Below are positions 50,088 through 58,819 of a stretch of 64,000 bases of DNA, in pieces. Position 1 is the first letter of the stretch. Every line of letters starts with the position of its first letter. Origin of the DNA: Leifsonia xyli (GTDB lineage: Bacteria; Actinomycetota; Actinomycetes; Actinomycetales; Microbacteriaceae); NCBI GenBank assembly GCA_003243275.1, contig QFQR01000003.1:186001-250000 (forward strand), written 5' to 3'. The translations under genes and the position numbers were made by a program. The notes beneath the pieces were generated by a model. It saw nothing but the letters and a program-made list of their open reading frames with translations. It was not told where the DNA came from and ran no database searches.

Positions 50088-51524
50088 ATGCCCTACGAGT
50101 TCGAGCGGACCCAACGCATCGCCGTCCTCGGAGGAGGACCCGGCGGCTACGAGGCGGCCCTCGCCGGCGCCCAACTCGGCGCCGAGGTGACCCTCGTCGA
50201 ACGTGCCGGCGTCGGCGGTTCTGCGGTGCTCACCGACGTGGTGCCCTCGAAGTCGCTCATCGCGACCTCGGGCGCGGCGACGGATGTCGGGCAGGCCGCC
50301 GATCTCGGCGTGCAGTTCTTCACGCGCGGCGAGAACGGCCGCGCCGTGCGCCCCGAGGTGACGGTCAACCTCGCGGCCGTCAACCAGCGGCTGCTGCTGC
50401 TCGCGCGTCAGCAGTCGGAGGACATGAAGTCGCAGCTCGTCAAGGCGGGCGTGCGCATCGTCGCGGGCGACGGCCGGCTCGACGGACCCGACCGTCTCGT
50501 CGTGTCGACCGGCACGGGCAAGAAGCGCGTCGACTTCGACGAGATAGTCGCCGACACCCTCGTGGTCGCCGTCGGGGCCAGCCCCCGCATCCTGCCGACC
50601 GCGAAGCCCGACGGCAAGCGCATCCTCACCTGGACCCAGCTCTACAACCTCGCCGAGGTGCCCGAGCACCTCATCGTGGTCGGCTCGGGCGTCACGGGCG
50701 CCGAGTTCGCCTCCGCCTACCGCGCGCTCGGTGCCGAGGTCACGCTCGTCTCGAGCCGCGACCAGGTGCTCCCGGGCGAGGACGCGGATGCCGCCCGCGT
50801 CATCGAGAACGTCTTCGTGCGCGGCGGCATGACGGTGCTCTCGAAGTCGCGGATGGAGTCGGTCGAGCGCGCGGGCGACGGCGTCGTGGTGACGCTCTCC
50901 GACGGTCGCACGGTCGAGGGCTCGCACTGCCTGCTCGCGGTCGGCTCGGTGCCGAACACGGCCGGTCTCGGGCTCGAGGAGGCGGGGGTGCAGCTCACCG
51001 AGTCGGGGCACATCCGCGTGAACCGGGTCGCGCGCACCTCGATGCCGATGGTGTACGCGGCGGGTGACTGCAGCGACTTCCTGCCGCTGGCCTCCGTCGC
51101 CTCGATGCAGGGGCGCACCGCGGTGTACCACGCGATGGGCGACGCGGTGCATCCGACCGAGCTGCGCAACGTCACCTCGAACATCTTCACGCATCCGGAG
51201 GTCGCGACGGTCGGCTGGTCGCAGCGCGAGATCGAGGAGGGCATCGCGCAGGGCGAGATCTACAAGCTGCCGCTCGCCTCCAACCCGCGCGCCAAGATGG
51301 AGGGCATCAAGGACGGCTTCGTGAAGCTGTTCGCCCGCACCGGCTCGGGCACCGTCATCGGCGGTGTCGTGGTGGCCCCGAAGGCCTCCGACCTGATCCT
51401 GCCGATCGCGCTCGCGATCGAGCACCGGCTCACGGTCGATCAGCTCGCGCGCGCCTTCAGCGTCTACCCCTCGCTCTCGGGCGCCGTGACGGATGCGGCC
51501 CGCGCGATGCACATCGTGCGCTGA
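50088..51524 (+). CDS. lpdA: LpdA-type NAD(P)H:quinone oxidoreductase (flavoprotein)
   Basis: A 478-aa FAD/NAD(P)-binding protein of the pyridine nucleotide-disulfide reductase fold: FAD motif LGGGPGGYEAA near residues 14-24, NAD(P) motif VVGSGVTGAEFA, YAAGDCSDF, and the dimerisation domain. The redox-active Cys pair normally found in GTCLNxGCIPSK is absent; the segment reads GVGGSAVLTDVVPSK, as in mycobacterial LpdA (Rv3303c), which reduces quinones and is not a lipoamide dehydrogenase. It is divergent from the phosphorylase gene. A -10-like GACAAT 6 nt before the ATG suggests leaderless expression. Confidence 0.9.
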   Translation: MPYEFERTQRIAVLGGGPGGYEAALAGAQLGAEVTLVERAGVGGSAVLTDVVPSKSLIATSGAATDVGQAADLGVQFFTRGENGRAVRPEVTVNLAAVNQRLLLLARQQSEDMKSQLVKAGVRIVAGDGRLDGPDRLVVSTGTGKKRVDFDEIVADTLVVAVGASPRILPTAKPDGKRILTWTQLYNLAEVPEHLIVVGSGVTGAEFASAYRALGAEVTLVSSRDQVLPGEDADAARVIENVFVRGGMTVLSKSRMESVERAGDGVVVTLSDGRTVEGSHCLLAVGSVPNTAGLGLEEAGVQLTESGHIRVNRVARTSMPMVYAAGDCSDFLPLASVASMQGRTAVYHAMGDAVHPTELRNVTSNIFTHPEVATVGWSQREIEEGIAQGEIYKLPLASNPRAKMEGIKDGFVKLFARTGSGTVIGGVVVAPKASDLILPIALAIEHRLTVDQLARAFSVYPSLSGAVTDAARAMHIVR

Positions 51525-51555
51525 CCCCGCCGCGCCGCGCAGCCGTCCTGCGGGC

Positions 51556-53313
51556 TCAGTCGGTGATCGTGAGCAGCAGGTGGCCCGAGGAGACCGTGGT
51601 GCCGACGGAGGCGTCGAGCGTGCCGACGGTGCCGTCCTTGTGAGCGGTGAGCGGCTGCTCCATCTTCATCGCCTCGAGCACCACCACGAGGTCGCCCTTG
51701 ACGACCTTGTCGCCCGGGGCCACCGCCACCTTCACGATCGTGGCCTGCATGGGCGCCTTCACGGCGTCGCCGGTCGCGGTCGCCACCGCGCGCCCGGCTC
51801 CGCGGCGGCGGGGCGGTAGGGCGGCGGATACCGTGGCCGAGGGCATGAGCGTCGTCGGCAGCGACACCGCGACGCGCTTGCCCTCCACCTCGACGACGAC
51901 CGACTGGCGCTTCTCCGCGGCGGCCGGTTCGGCGAGCACCCCGCCCCACGGCTCCAGCTCGCCCGCGAACTCGGTCTCGATCCAGCGGGTGTAGACACCG
52001 AAGTGCCCGTCGGGGGCGGTGAACGCCGGGTCGCGCACGATGGCGCGGTGGAACGGGATCACGGTCGGCAGCCCCGCGACCTCGAACTCGTCGAGGGCGC
52101 GACGGGCGCGCTCCAGGGCGTCCTCGCGCGAGGAGCCGGTCACGATGAGCTTGGCCAGAAGCGAGTCGAAGGCGCCGGAGACGACATCCCCCGTGGTGAC
52201 GCCCGAGTCGATGCGCACCCCGGGGCCACCCGGGTAGCGGATCGCCTGCACCGGTCCCGGCGTCGGCAGGAAGCCTCGTCCGGGGTCCTCGCCGTTGATG
52301 CGGAACTCGATCGAGTGGCCGTGGGTCTCGGGGTCGGGGTAGTCCAGGATGCCGCCCTCGGCGATGCGGAACTGCTCGCGCACGAGGTCGATGCCGGTGA
52401 CCTCCTCGGAGACCGGATGCTCGACCTGGAGGCGGGTGTTGACCTCGAGGAAGGAGACGGTTCCGTCGAGCCCGATCAGGAACTCGCAGGTGCCGGCCCC
52501 CACGTAGCCGACCTCCTTCAGGATCGCCTTCGAGGAGCTGTAGAGCAGCTCGCGCTGCTCGTCGCTGAGGAACGGCGCGGGCGCCTCCTCGACGAGCTTC
52601 TGGTGGCGGCGCTGCAGCGAGCAGTCGCGCGTGGAGACGACGACGACGTTGCCTTCGGCATCCGCGAGGCACTGCGTCTCGACGTGGCGCGGCTGGTCGA
52701 GGTACTTCTCGACGAAGCACTCGCCGCGGCCGAAGGCGGCGACCGCCTCGCGGGTGGCCGACGCGAAGAGCTCGGGCACCTCCTCGCGGGTGCGGGCGAC
52801 CTTGAGGCCGCGTCCGCCGCCGCCGAACGCGGCCTTGATCGCCACCGGCAGTCCGACCTGGTCGACGAAGGCGAGCACCTCGTCCGCGTCGGCGACGGGG
52901 TTGAGGGTGCCGGGGGCGAGCGGCGCGCCCACCTTCTCGGCCACGTGGCGCGCGGAGACCTTGTCGCCGAGCCGCTCGATCGCATCCGGCGAGGGGCCGA
53001 TCCAGATGAGGCCGGCGTCGATCACCGCACGCGCGAAGTCGGCGTTCTCGGCGAGGAAGCCGTAGCCGGGGTGCACGGCGTCCGCGCCCGATCGCCTGGC
53101 GACCGAGAGCAGCTTGTCGATCACGAGGTAGCTGGTGGCGGAGGTCGCGCCGTCGAGCGCGTAGGCCTCGTCGGCCAGCACGACGTGTCGGGCACCGCGA
53201 TCCTGGTCGGCGTAGACGGCGACGGATGCGATGCCTGCGTCACGGGCGGCGCGGATCACGCGCACCGCGATCTCGCCCCGATTCGCGATCAGGACCTTCG
53301 AGATGCGAGCCAT
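51556..53313 (-). CDS. accA3: Acyl-CoA carboxylase alpha chain (biotin carboxylase plus BCCP)
   Basis: Carries out ATP-dependent carboxylation of biotin and carries the carboxybiotin arm for acetyl/propionyl-CoA carboxylase, making malonyl-CoA for fatty acid synthesis. The 585-aa chain has KVLIANRGEIAVR at the start, the ATP-grasp GGGGRGLKVA, FLEVNTRLQVEHPV-type catalytic segment, a Pro/Ala linker, and the biotinyl domain with the target lysine in EAMKMEQ near the C-terminus. ATG 53313; TAGGCT lies 8 nt upstream, so probably leaderless. Partner genes accD and accE are at 59-60.6 kb and the ligase birA at 61.5 kb. Confidence 0.95.
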   Translation of the reverse strand: MARISKVLIANRGEIAVRVIRAARDAGIASVAVYADQDRGARHVVLADEAYALDGATSATSYLVIDKLLSVARRSGADAVHPGYGFLAENADFARAVIDAGLIWIGPSPDAIERLGDKVSARHVAEKVGAPLAPGTLNPVADADEVLAFVDQVGLPVAIKAAFGGGGRGLKVARTREEVPELFASATREAVAAFGRGECFVEKYLDQPRHVETQCLADAEGNVVVVSTRDCSLQRRHQKLVEEAPAPFLSDEQRELLYSSSKAILKEVGYVGAGTCEFLIGLDGTVSFLEVNTRLQVEHPVSEEVTGIDLVREQFRIAEGGILDYPDPETHGHSIEFRINGEDPGRGFLPTPGPVQAIRYPGGPGVRIDSGVTTGDVVSGAFDSLLAKLIVTGSSREDALERARRALDEFEVAGLPTVIPFHRAIVRDPAFTAPDGHFGVYTRWIETEFAGELEPWGGVLAEPAAAEKRQSVVVEVEGKRVAVSLPTTLMPSATVSAALPPRRRGAGRAVATATGDAVKAPMQATIVKVAVAPGDKVVKGDLVVVLEAMKMEQPLTAHKDGTVGTLDASVGTTVSSGHLLLTITD

Positions 53314-53321
53314 AGTCCCCC

Positions 53322-53327
53322 AGCCTA
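53322..53327 (-). promoter_or_regulatory. -10 box for accA3
   Basis: TAGGCT on the minus strand ends 8 nt before the ATG at 53313, with no clear Shine-Dalgarno in the usual place. Confidence 0.4.
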
Positions 53328-53401
53328 GGACGGCGGAGGGGGTGCGCCGTTGTCGGGCAGGCACAAACCGCGCGCCGCGCCTTGCGCCATGCCCACAAGC
53401 G

Positions 53402-53467
53402 CGCGTCGAGACGGCGGCACCGACCCCAACGGAGTCGGCATGGGGTCGCTCCTGCCGTCTCGACGCG
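53402..53467. terminator. Double-stem inverted repeat after maf
   Basis: Outer perfect 14-bp arms (CGCGTCGAGACGGC at 53402-53415 with 53454-53467) enclose a second 7-bp pair CGACCCC/GGGGTCG (53421-53427, 53442-53448). It begins 1 bp beyond the maf stop and lies upstream of accA3, so it should end maf transcription. Confidence 0.6.
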
Positions 53468-53468
53468 G

Positions 53469-54095
53469 CTACCGGTTCCAGAGGGTGGGCCACTCCACGC
53501 CGAGGGAGCGCACGAGGGTGCGCAGGTAGGGCACGCTCAGGCCGACGACCGTGTGCGGGTCGCCCTCGATCCGCTCGATGAAGCCGGCGCCCTTGGAATC
53601 GATCGTGAAGGCGCCCGCCACCTCGAGCGGCTCGCCCGTGGCGATGTAGGCGTCGATCTCCTCGTCGCCGATGTCGGATGCGAAGTGCACGGTCGCCGAG
53701 GTCGCCCCGCCGACCGCGCGGCCGAGCAGCCCGCCGCGCGCGTCGATGAGCCAGTGGCCCGAGTGCAGCACGCCCGAGCGGCCGCGCTGCGCTCGCCAGC
53801 GCTCCCTGGCGGTCTCCGGCAGGTGCGGCTTGCCGTGCACGACCCCGTCGAGCACGAACGCCGAATCGCCGCCGAGAACCAGCCCGTCGAGGCCGCCGTC
53901 GTCGACGAGCCGCGCGGCCACAGCCTCCGCTTTCGCGCGCGCGAGCAGGGTGACGTAGGCGTCCGGATCCTGCGGTCCGGCGGCCGCGGCCACCGCATCC
54001 TCGTCGACGTGGGAGGGCACAGGCACGGGCTCGATGCCCACCGCACGGAGGGTGGCGAGGCGGGCGGGCGAGGTGGATGCCAGGTACAGCCGCAT
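53469..54095 (-). CDS. maf: Maf-like nucleoside triphosphate pyrophosphatase
   Basis: Hydrolyses non-canonical or excess nucleoside triphosphates (dTTP/UTP or modified pyrimidines in this family) to monophosphates, a housekeeping cleanup role. The 208-aa protein starts with the signature LYLASTSPARLATLR, has GGDSAFVLDG, a KP segment (HGKPHLPETA) and IDSKGAGFIERIEGD near the C-terminus. maf next to the acyl-CoA carboxylase alpha gene is a recurrent actinobacterial arrangement. AGGAG lies 4 nt before the ATG. It diverges from the methyltransferase gene, only 21 bp between start codons. Confidence 0.93.
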   Translation of the reverse strand: MRLYLASTSPARLATLRAVGIEPVPVPSHVDEDAVAAAAGPQDPDAYVTLLARAKAEAVAARLVDDGGLDGLVLGGDSAFVLDGVVHGKPHLPETARERWRAQRGRSGVLHSGHWLIDARGGLLGRAVGGATSATVHFASDIGDEEIDAYIATGEPLEVAGAFTIDSKGAGFIERIEGDPHTVVGLSVPYLRTLVRSLGVEWPTLWNR

Positions 54096-54103
54096 GGGAC
54101 TCC

Positions 54104-54109
54104 TATGCT
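54104..54109 (+). promoter_or_regulatory. -10 box for the TrmA-type methyltransferase gene
   Basis: TATGCT ends 7 nt before ATG 54117 within the 21-bp gap to maf, and decides the start codon in favour of 54117 over 54105 and 54126. Confidence 0.45.
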
Positions 54110-54116
54110 CGTACGG

Positions 54117-55346
54117 ATGGGTGACATGCAGGGCCGCGAGGTCGAGATCGAGGCTACCGGCATCGCTCACGGCGGCTACGGGGTGGCGAGGCTCGACGGC
54201 CGAGTCGTGTTCGTCGCCGAGGCGATCCCGGGTGAGCGGGTGCTGGCCCGCATCACCGACGATCGCAAGGCGCGCTTCTGGTGGGCCGACACCCTCGAGG
54301 TGCTCGAGCCGAGCCCGCACCGCAGGCCGCACCTGTGGGCGGAGGCCGACGTGGCGCGCGACCCCGGCATCCGTCCGGGCGGTGCCGACTTCGGGCATAT
54401 CGTGCCCGCGCACCAGCGCGCGCTCAAGGCGCATGTGCTCAGCGACGCCCTGCAGCGGATGGCGCGCATCGAGCGCAGCGTCTCGGTGGAGGCGGTCGAA
54501 GGCCCCGCGGACGGCGGCGGATGGCGCACCCGCGAGAAGCTGCATGTCGCCGACGACGGCACGGTCGGCCCGTACGCCGCGCGCTCGCACCGGGTGATCC
54601 GGGTCGCCGACCTTCCCCTCGGCACGCCCGAGCTGCGGGAGGTCGCGCCGATCGTCGAGCGGATGCCGCAGCACGCGGGCGGAACCGTCGAGGTGCTCGC
54701 TCCGAGCGTCGGCGGGGCGCGACTCATCGTCGGGGCCCAGGCGCCGTCCGTCATCCGGGAGCGGGTGGGGGAGCGGGAGTTCCGGGTCGACGACTCGGGT
54801 TTCTGGCAGGTGCACGCGGCCGCGCCGCTCGCCCTGACGCGCGCCGTGCAGGAGGCGATCGACGATGCGCTCTTCGACCCGCGCGCCGCGAACCTCGACC
54901 TCTACGGCGGGGTGGGGCTGCTCGCGGCGGCCGTCGGCGACCGGTTCGGGGCGGCCACCCGCATCACCTCGGTCGAGTCGGATGCGCGGGCGACCGAGCA
55001 CGCGCAGGAGAACCTCGCCGACTGGCTGGGCGCGCAGGCGCTGACGGCTCGCGTGGAGCGCTGGGTCACCTCGCTCGCAGACGCGTCGGCCACCGAGCGG
55101 GCCAGGCTCGCCGCGGCGACCGTGGTGCTCGATCCGCCGCGTGCGGGTGCCGGCCGCGCGGTGCTCGAGCCGCTCGCCGCGGTCTCCCCCGCGCAGCTCG
55201 TCTACGTCGCCTGCGATCCGGTCGCCTTCGCGCGCGACGCCGGCATCCTCGCCGAACTCGGCTATCAGCTCACGAGCCTGCGTGCCCTCGACCTCTTCCC
55301 GAGCACCCACCATGTCGAGGCCGTCGGCGCGTTCGTGCGCGCATGA
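54117..55346 (+). CDS. TrmA/RlmD-type RNA (uracil-5-)methyltransferase
   Basis: SAM-dependent methyltransferase that forms 5-methyluridine in rRNA or tRNA. The 409-aa protein has an N-terminal TRAM RNA-binding domain (EVEIEATGIAHGGYGVARLDGRVVFV), a central domain, the SAM site DLYGGVGLLAAAVG, the VVLDPPRAG motif and the catalytic cysteine in VYVACDP. The N-terminal four-Cys iron-sulfur motif of RlmD is absent: the stretch reads GGADFGHIVPAH. The catalytic Cys is the only cysteine I find in the whole protein. The exact uridine target is unknown. Confidence 0.9.
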   Translation: MGDMQGREVEIEATGIAHGGYGVARLDGRVVFVAEAIPGERVLARITDDRKARFWWADTLEVLEPSPHRRPHLWAEADVARDPGIRPGGADFGHIVPAHQRALKAHVLSDALQRMARIERSVSVEAVEGPADGGGWRTREKLHVADDGTVGPYAARSHRVIRVADLPLGTPELREVAPIVERMPQHAGGTVEVLAPSVGGARLIVGAQAPSVIRERVGEREFRVDDSGFWQVHAAAPLALTRAVQEAIDDALFDPRAANLDLYGGVGLLAAAVGDRFGAATRITSVESDARATEHAQENLADWLGAQALTARVERWVTSLADASATERARLAAATVVLDPPRAGAGRAVLEPLAAVSPAQLVYVACDPVAFARDAGILAELGYQLTSLRALDLFPSTHHVEAVGAFVRA

Positions 55347-55462
55347 GTCCCGTCTCTCCGGTCCGGATCCTCTCCGCCACGGCTGCGACACAGACGTCCG
55401 CTACGACAGCGTCACCCACTAACATGAGCACGGCGGACCGCCGCCACTGATCGGGAGTCAGA

Positions 55463-56158
55463 ATGAGCACGATGATCGGTCGCCCCGAACCCGGTGTCGA
55501 GGCGCGTCCGGCGCGCGTCGCGGTCGTCGACGACCACGAATCGGTGCGGGTCGGGCTCAAGGCGGCCTTCGTCGAGGCGGGCCACGAGTTCATGCTGGCG
55601 GCTCCCAGCGTGCCGGAGCTCATCGACGGACTCTCCGGGCGCGAGGTTGACGTCGTCGTGCTCGACCTGTCGCTCGGCGACGGCTCGAGCGTCACCCAGA
55701 ACGTCAAGAGCGTGCAGGCGATCGGCGCCCCGGTGCTCGTGCACTCCATCGCGGATCGCGTGGACCTCGTGCGTGAGGCGCTCGCCGCGGGCGCGGCGGG
55801 CGTGATCCCGAAGTCCGCCTCGATGCGCACCGTCGTGACGGCTGCCGCCACCGTGGCACGCGGCGAGGTGCTCAACAACCTCGAATGGGCGACCGCGATC
55901 GATGCCGACCGCGACTTCGCGAAGGCCGAGCTCGGCCGCCGTGAGCGGGAGATCCTGCACCTGTACGCCTCGGGGCTGCCGCTCAAGCTCGCGGCGGAGC
56001 AGCTCGGCATCGGCTACTCGACGGCGCGCGAGTACCTCGACCGCATCCGCGCCAAGTACGTCGAGGTGGGGCGCCCCGCGCCGACGAAGGTGGATCTGCT
56101 GCGTCGGGCCGTCGAAGACGGCATCCTGCCTGGGCTCGATGCCGACAGCGATGCCTGA
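55463..56158 (+). CDS. NarL/LuxR-family response regulator
   Basis: A 231-aa two-component regulator: receiver domain with acidic pair Asp23-Asp24, phospho-acceptor Asp68 in VVVLDLSL and Lys117 in VIPKS, then an output HTH near residues 155-205 (ELGRREREILHLYASGLPLKLAAEQLGIGYSTAREYLDRIRAKY). The GxSTxxxxxxxIR pattern is that of LuxR-type DNA-binding domains. A -10-like TAACAT is about 45 nt upstream. It overlaps the kinase gene by 8 nt, so the two are a cognate pair. Confidence 0.92.
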   Translation: MSTMIGRPEPGVEARPARVAVVDDHESVRVGLKAAFVEAGHEFMLAAPSVPELIDGLSGREVDVVVLDLSLGDGSSVTQNVKSVQAIGAPVLVHSIADRVDLVREALAAGAAGVIPKSASMRTVVTAAATVARGEVLNNLEWATAIDADRDFAKAELGRREREILHLYASGLPLKLAAEQLGIGYSTAREYLDRIRAKYVEVGRPAPTKVDLLRRAVEDGILPGLDADSDA

Positions 56159-57386
56159 GACCCTGCCGGCGCGTCTCGCGTCGGTTCCGCGCGCCGGAGC
56201 GGTGCGCAATCCGCTGAGTCTCGTGCGGGTCATGACGGCCATCGCCCGCACCGCTGCGGGCTTCGGGGTGGCGTTCATGCTGCAGTCGGTGCCCGCGATG
56301 GTCGAGCAGTTGCCGAACATGAACCCGGTGTGGTCGGTGTTCATGGTCGGCTCGCTCGTCGCGAGTCTCGTCTTCACCGTGGTGGTGTCGATCCTCGACC
56401 GCTGGCTGCGGTTCGGCCACGTCGTCTTCGCGGGGGTCTATCTGATCGCGCTGGTGAGCTGGCCGTTCGCGGTGCTCGATGCCGCGAAGGCGCCCGATCC
56501 GGCGAGCTACTGGCTCTACTACACGCTCACGATCGCGACGGCGATGGCGACCGTGGGCCTCGGCATCCGGCTCGCGACCGCCTACGTCGTGGTGCTGCCG
56601 CTCATCTACGGCATCATCCGCGTGACGCCGTCGGGGGGTGGGGTCACGATCACCCAGGCCGTGCTCGACTCGGTGTACGCCATCATCCTCGGCGGTGCCA
56701 TCACGATCATCACGGCGATCCTGCGCGGCGCCGCGTCGTCCGTCGATCGCGCCCAGGCGACGGCGCTCGAGCGCTACAGCCACGCGGTGCGTCAGCACGC
56801 GATCGAGGCCGAGCGGGTGCAGGTCGATGCGATCGTGCACGACAGCGTGCTCACGACCTTCCTCTCGGCGGCGCGCGCCGAGAGCGTCGAGGCCAAGGAG
56901 CTCGCCGCCCGGATGGCGGGCAACGCGATCGGGCATCTGCGTGATGCCGTCTCGGATGCGCCGCTGGGCGACGCGGATGTTCCGCTCGCCGCGCTTGCGG
57001 ATCGCATCGCCGACGCCGCCGAGGCGCTGTCGGAGCCCATCGAGGTGGTTTCGGACGGCGTGCACTCCGGCCGGGTGCCGGTCGCGGTCGCGGAGGCCGT
57101 CTTCTCGGCCGCCGTGCAGGCGATGGTCAACAGCCTGCAGCACGCGGGCGCGGGCACGCGGCGGTGGGTCATCGTGCGGGGCGGCCCGGAGGAGCTGCTC
57201 GTCGAGGTCGGTGATCGCGGTGCGGGATTCGAGCCGAGTGCCGTGCCGACCGAACGTCTCGGGGTGCGGGTGTCGATCCTGGAGCGGGTGTCGAGCGTCG
57301 GAGGCACGGCGACCATCGAGACGGCACCCGGACGCGGCACCGTCGTCTCGTTGCGCTGGTCGGCGAGCCGGGAGGCGGCGCGATGA
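56151..57386 (+). CDS. Sensor histidine kinase (HPK7-like, membrane)
   Basis: A 411-aa kinase. About five or six hydrophobic segments span residues 30-190. A dimerisation helix carries the phospho-accepting His230 in DAIVHDSVLTTFL, and the ATPase domain has the N-box MVNSLQHAG and G-box VGDRGAGFEP, ending GRGTVVSLRW. This is the set expected for kinases partnering LuxR-type regulators. The sensed signal is unknown; the membrane part has no long extracellular loop, suggesting an intramembrane or lipid/envelope stimulus. The ATG of the next gene overlaps its stop (ATGA). Confidence 0.88.
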   Translation: MPETLPARLASVPRAGAVRNPLSLVRVMTAIARTAAGFGVAFMLQSVPAMVEQLPNMNPVWSVFMVGSLVASLVFTVVVSILDRWLRFGHVVFAGVYLIALVSWPFAVLDAAKAPDPASYWLYYTLTIATAMATVGLGIRLATAYVVVLPLIYGIIRVTPSGGGVTITQAVLDSVYAIILGGAITIITAILRGAASSVDRAQATALERYSHAVRQHAIEAERVQVDAIVHDSVLTTFLSAARAESVEAKELAARMAGNAIGHLRDAVSDAPLGDADVPLAALADRIADAAEALSEPIEVVSDGVHSGRVPVAVAEAVFSAAVQAMVNSLQHAGAGTRRWVIVRGGPEELLVEVGDRGAGFEPSAVPTERLGVRVSILERVSSVGGTATIETAPGRGTVVSLRWSASREAAR

Positions 57387-58417
57387 CGATCGGTGTGCCC
57401 CGGGTGCTCATCGTCGCGCTCGCGGCGGTCTTCTCGGCGTACCACCTCGTGCTCGCGGGCTATTCGCTGACCTCCTCGTACGCGAGTGACGGGGGCGCGG
57501 TCGTCGCCGGCATGGTGCTCTACGCGGCGGTCACGGTGGCCGTGCTCTGCCCGACCAGGGACAACCGGATGCCGGTCTGGCTCGCCGCGTTCTCGCTCGG
57601 GGTCGCCGTGGCGCTGCCGCCGCTCATCACGACGGTGCTCGATCCTGCCCGCCCCGGCGGGAACGGCTACGCCACCTGGTACGTGGCAGCGATCGGCACC
57701 CTCATGACGATCACGGCGGTGCGGTTGCGCCCGGGGTTCGCGTGGGCGGGCATCATCTTCCTCGTCCTGCAGACGCTCTTCTGGTCGGGGCCGGGAGCCC
57801 TCGGCACGATCGGTGTCATCGGCTCGGCCTCGTGGGTCGGAGTCGCTCACATCATCACCAACACGCTCTCGAAGGCCTCCCGCGACTCGGAGCGCTTCGC
57901 CCATGCCGAGCGCGAGGCGACGGAGTGGCAGGCGGCGCAGGAGGCGCACCTCAACGAGCGTCAGGTGCGGATCGGGCAGACGAGTGTGATGGCGCTGCCG
58001 ATGCTGCGCACCATCCGGTCGTCCGGGGGTGAGCTGACCGCCTCGCAACGTGCCGAGTGCCTGCATCTGGAGGCCGGCATCCGGGATGAGATCCGCGGTC
58101 GCAAGCTGCTCAACGACGCGGTGCGCGAGCAGGTGATGCTGGCTCGTCGTCGCGGAACGGTCGTGACCCTGCTCGACGAGGGCGGCATCGACGACCTCGC
58201 AGACCCCGAGCTCGATCGGGTGCTGGGTCGTCTTGCGCTCGCGCTGCGCGAGACGACGGCCGACCGCGTGATCGCGCGCACGGTGCCGGAGGGCTCGGAT
58301 GTCGCGGTCACGGTGGTCGGGCTGCGGAGCGTCGACGACGAGTCGGTGACGTTGCTCGGCGGCGAGCCGGACGACGAGGTCGAACTGTGGTTGGAGATCC
58401 CGCGCACCTCCGGGTAG
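57383..58417 (+). CDS. Membrane protein resembling a kinase without catalytic domain
   Basis: A 344-aa protein with about five hydrophobic segments in residues 8-165, then a helical cytoplasmic part (SKASRDSERFAHAEREATEWQ, then RQVRIGQTSVMALPMLRTIRSSGGELTASQRAE-like) that mirrors a dimerisation helix but contains no phospho-accepting His. The last 100 residues (LARRRGTVVTLLDEGGIDDL, PDDEVELWLEIP) look like a remnant of an ATPase fold without N-box or G-box. It is translationally coupled to the kinase gene. It may be an accessory sensor or inhibitor that heterodimerises with the kinase. This is inference. Confidence 0.72.
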   Translation: MTIGVPRVLIVALAAVFSAYHLVLAGYSLTSSYASDGGAVVAGMVLYAAVTVAVLCPTRDNRMPVWLAAFSLGVAVALPPLITTVLDPARPGGNGYATWYVAAIGTLMTITAVRLRPGFAWAGIIFLVLQTLFWSGPGALGTIGVIGSASWVGVAHIITNTLSKASRDSERFAHAEREATEWQAAQEAHLNERQVRIGQTSVMALPMLRTIRSSGGELTASQRAECLHLEAGIRDEIRGRKLLNDAVREQVMLARRRGTVVTLLDEGGIDDLADPELDRVLGRLALALRETTADRVIARTVPEGSDVAVTVVGLRSVDDESVTLLGGEPDDEVELWLEIPRTSG

Positions 58418-58454
58418 CGGCGCAGCGGCGTGCTGCACGACCCCGGATATGGAA

Positions 58455-58485
58455 CGAGGGGCCGGACAGAACGTCCGGCCCCTCG
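58455..58485 (+). terminator. Terminator hairpin 1 after the kinase-like gene
   Basis: Perfect 13-bp stem CGAGGGGCCGGAC (58455-58467) with 58473-58485 and a 5-nt loop, about 38 nt after the stop codon. Confidence 0.75.
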
Positions 58486-58492
58486 CAAGATT

Positions 58493-58529
58493 CGAGTCAG
58501 GGCGACAACCCGAATATCGCCCTGACTCG
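58493..58529. terminator. Terminator hairpin 2 after the kinase-like gene
   Basis: Perfect 13-bp stem CGAGTCAGGGCGA (58493-58505) with 58517-58529 and an 11-nt loop. Together with the hairpin 8 bp upstream it forms a double terminator between convergent transcription units. Confidence 0.7.
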
Positions 58530-58819
58530 CCCCCACATCACCGGCCTGCTTACCCTAGACGACCGATGATGCTGTGTAACTCGATGAGATACACCTGCTA
58601 GTAGACAAGTATGCGGAGCGCATGACAACTTCGTAAGTCGTCATTTCGGGGGACTTTCGGGGTACATTTTCGGGTGACAACCCCGACGTTTCCGGGCTTT
58701 TGTCGTCGACTCCGGGGTACATTCCCGCTCCCGCGGGCAGAATCAGGAGCGATCCGCCGGAATGGCGACGGAATCCGTCGAGCGTGAGCGATTCCGCGAC
58801 GGATCACCGGGGTGCGACC
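58530..58819. other. Gene-free interval of lower GC between convergent units
   Basis: About 290 bp with no gene I can support. It is visibly more AT-rich than the rest (58550-58700) and contains a repeated CGGGGTACATT-type word (near 58658 and 58717) and small inverted repeats such as ACTTCGTAAGT. It could hide a small RNA, but no defined promoter was found. Confidence 0.4.

Noticed and set aside
54117..54126. Upstream and downstream alternative starts (54105, 54126) for the TrmA-type gene
   Set aside because: TATGCT 7 nt before 54117 would itself include the 54105 codon, so that start is unlikely. 54126 would shorten the protein with no better signal.
58598..58807. A 69-codon minus-strand frame in the gap after the kinase-like gene
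   Set aside because: Arg/Pro-rich composition without motif, no ribosome-binding site, and it lies in an interval with inverted repeats. I could not support it as a gene.
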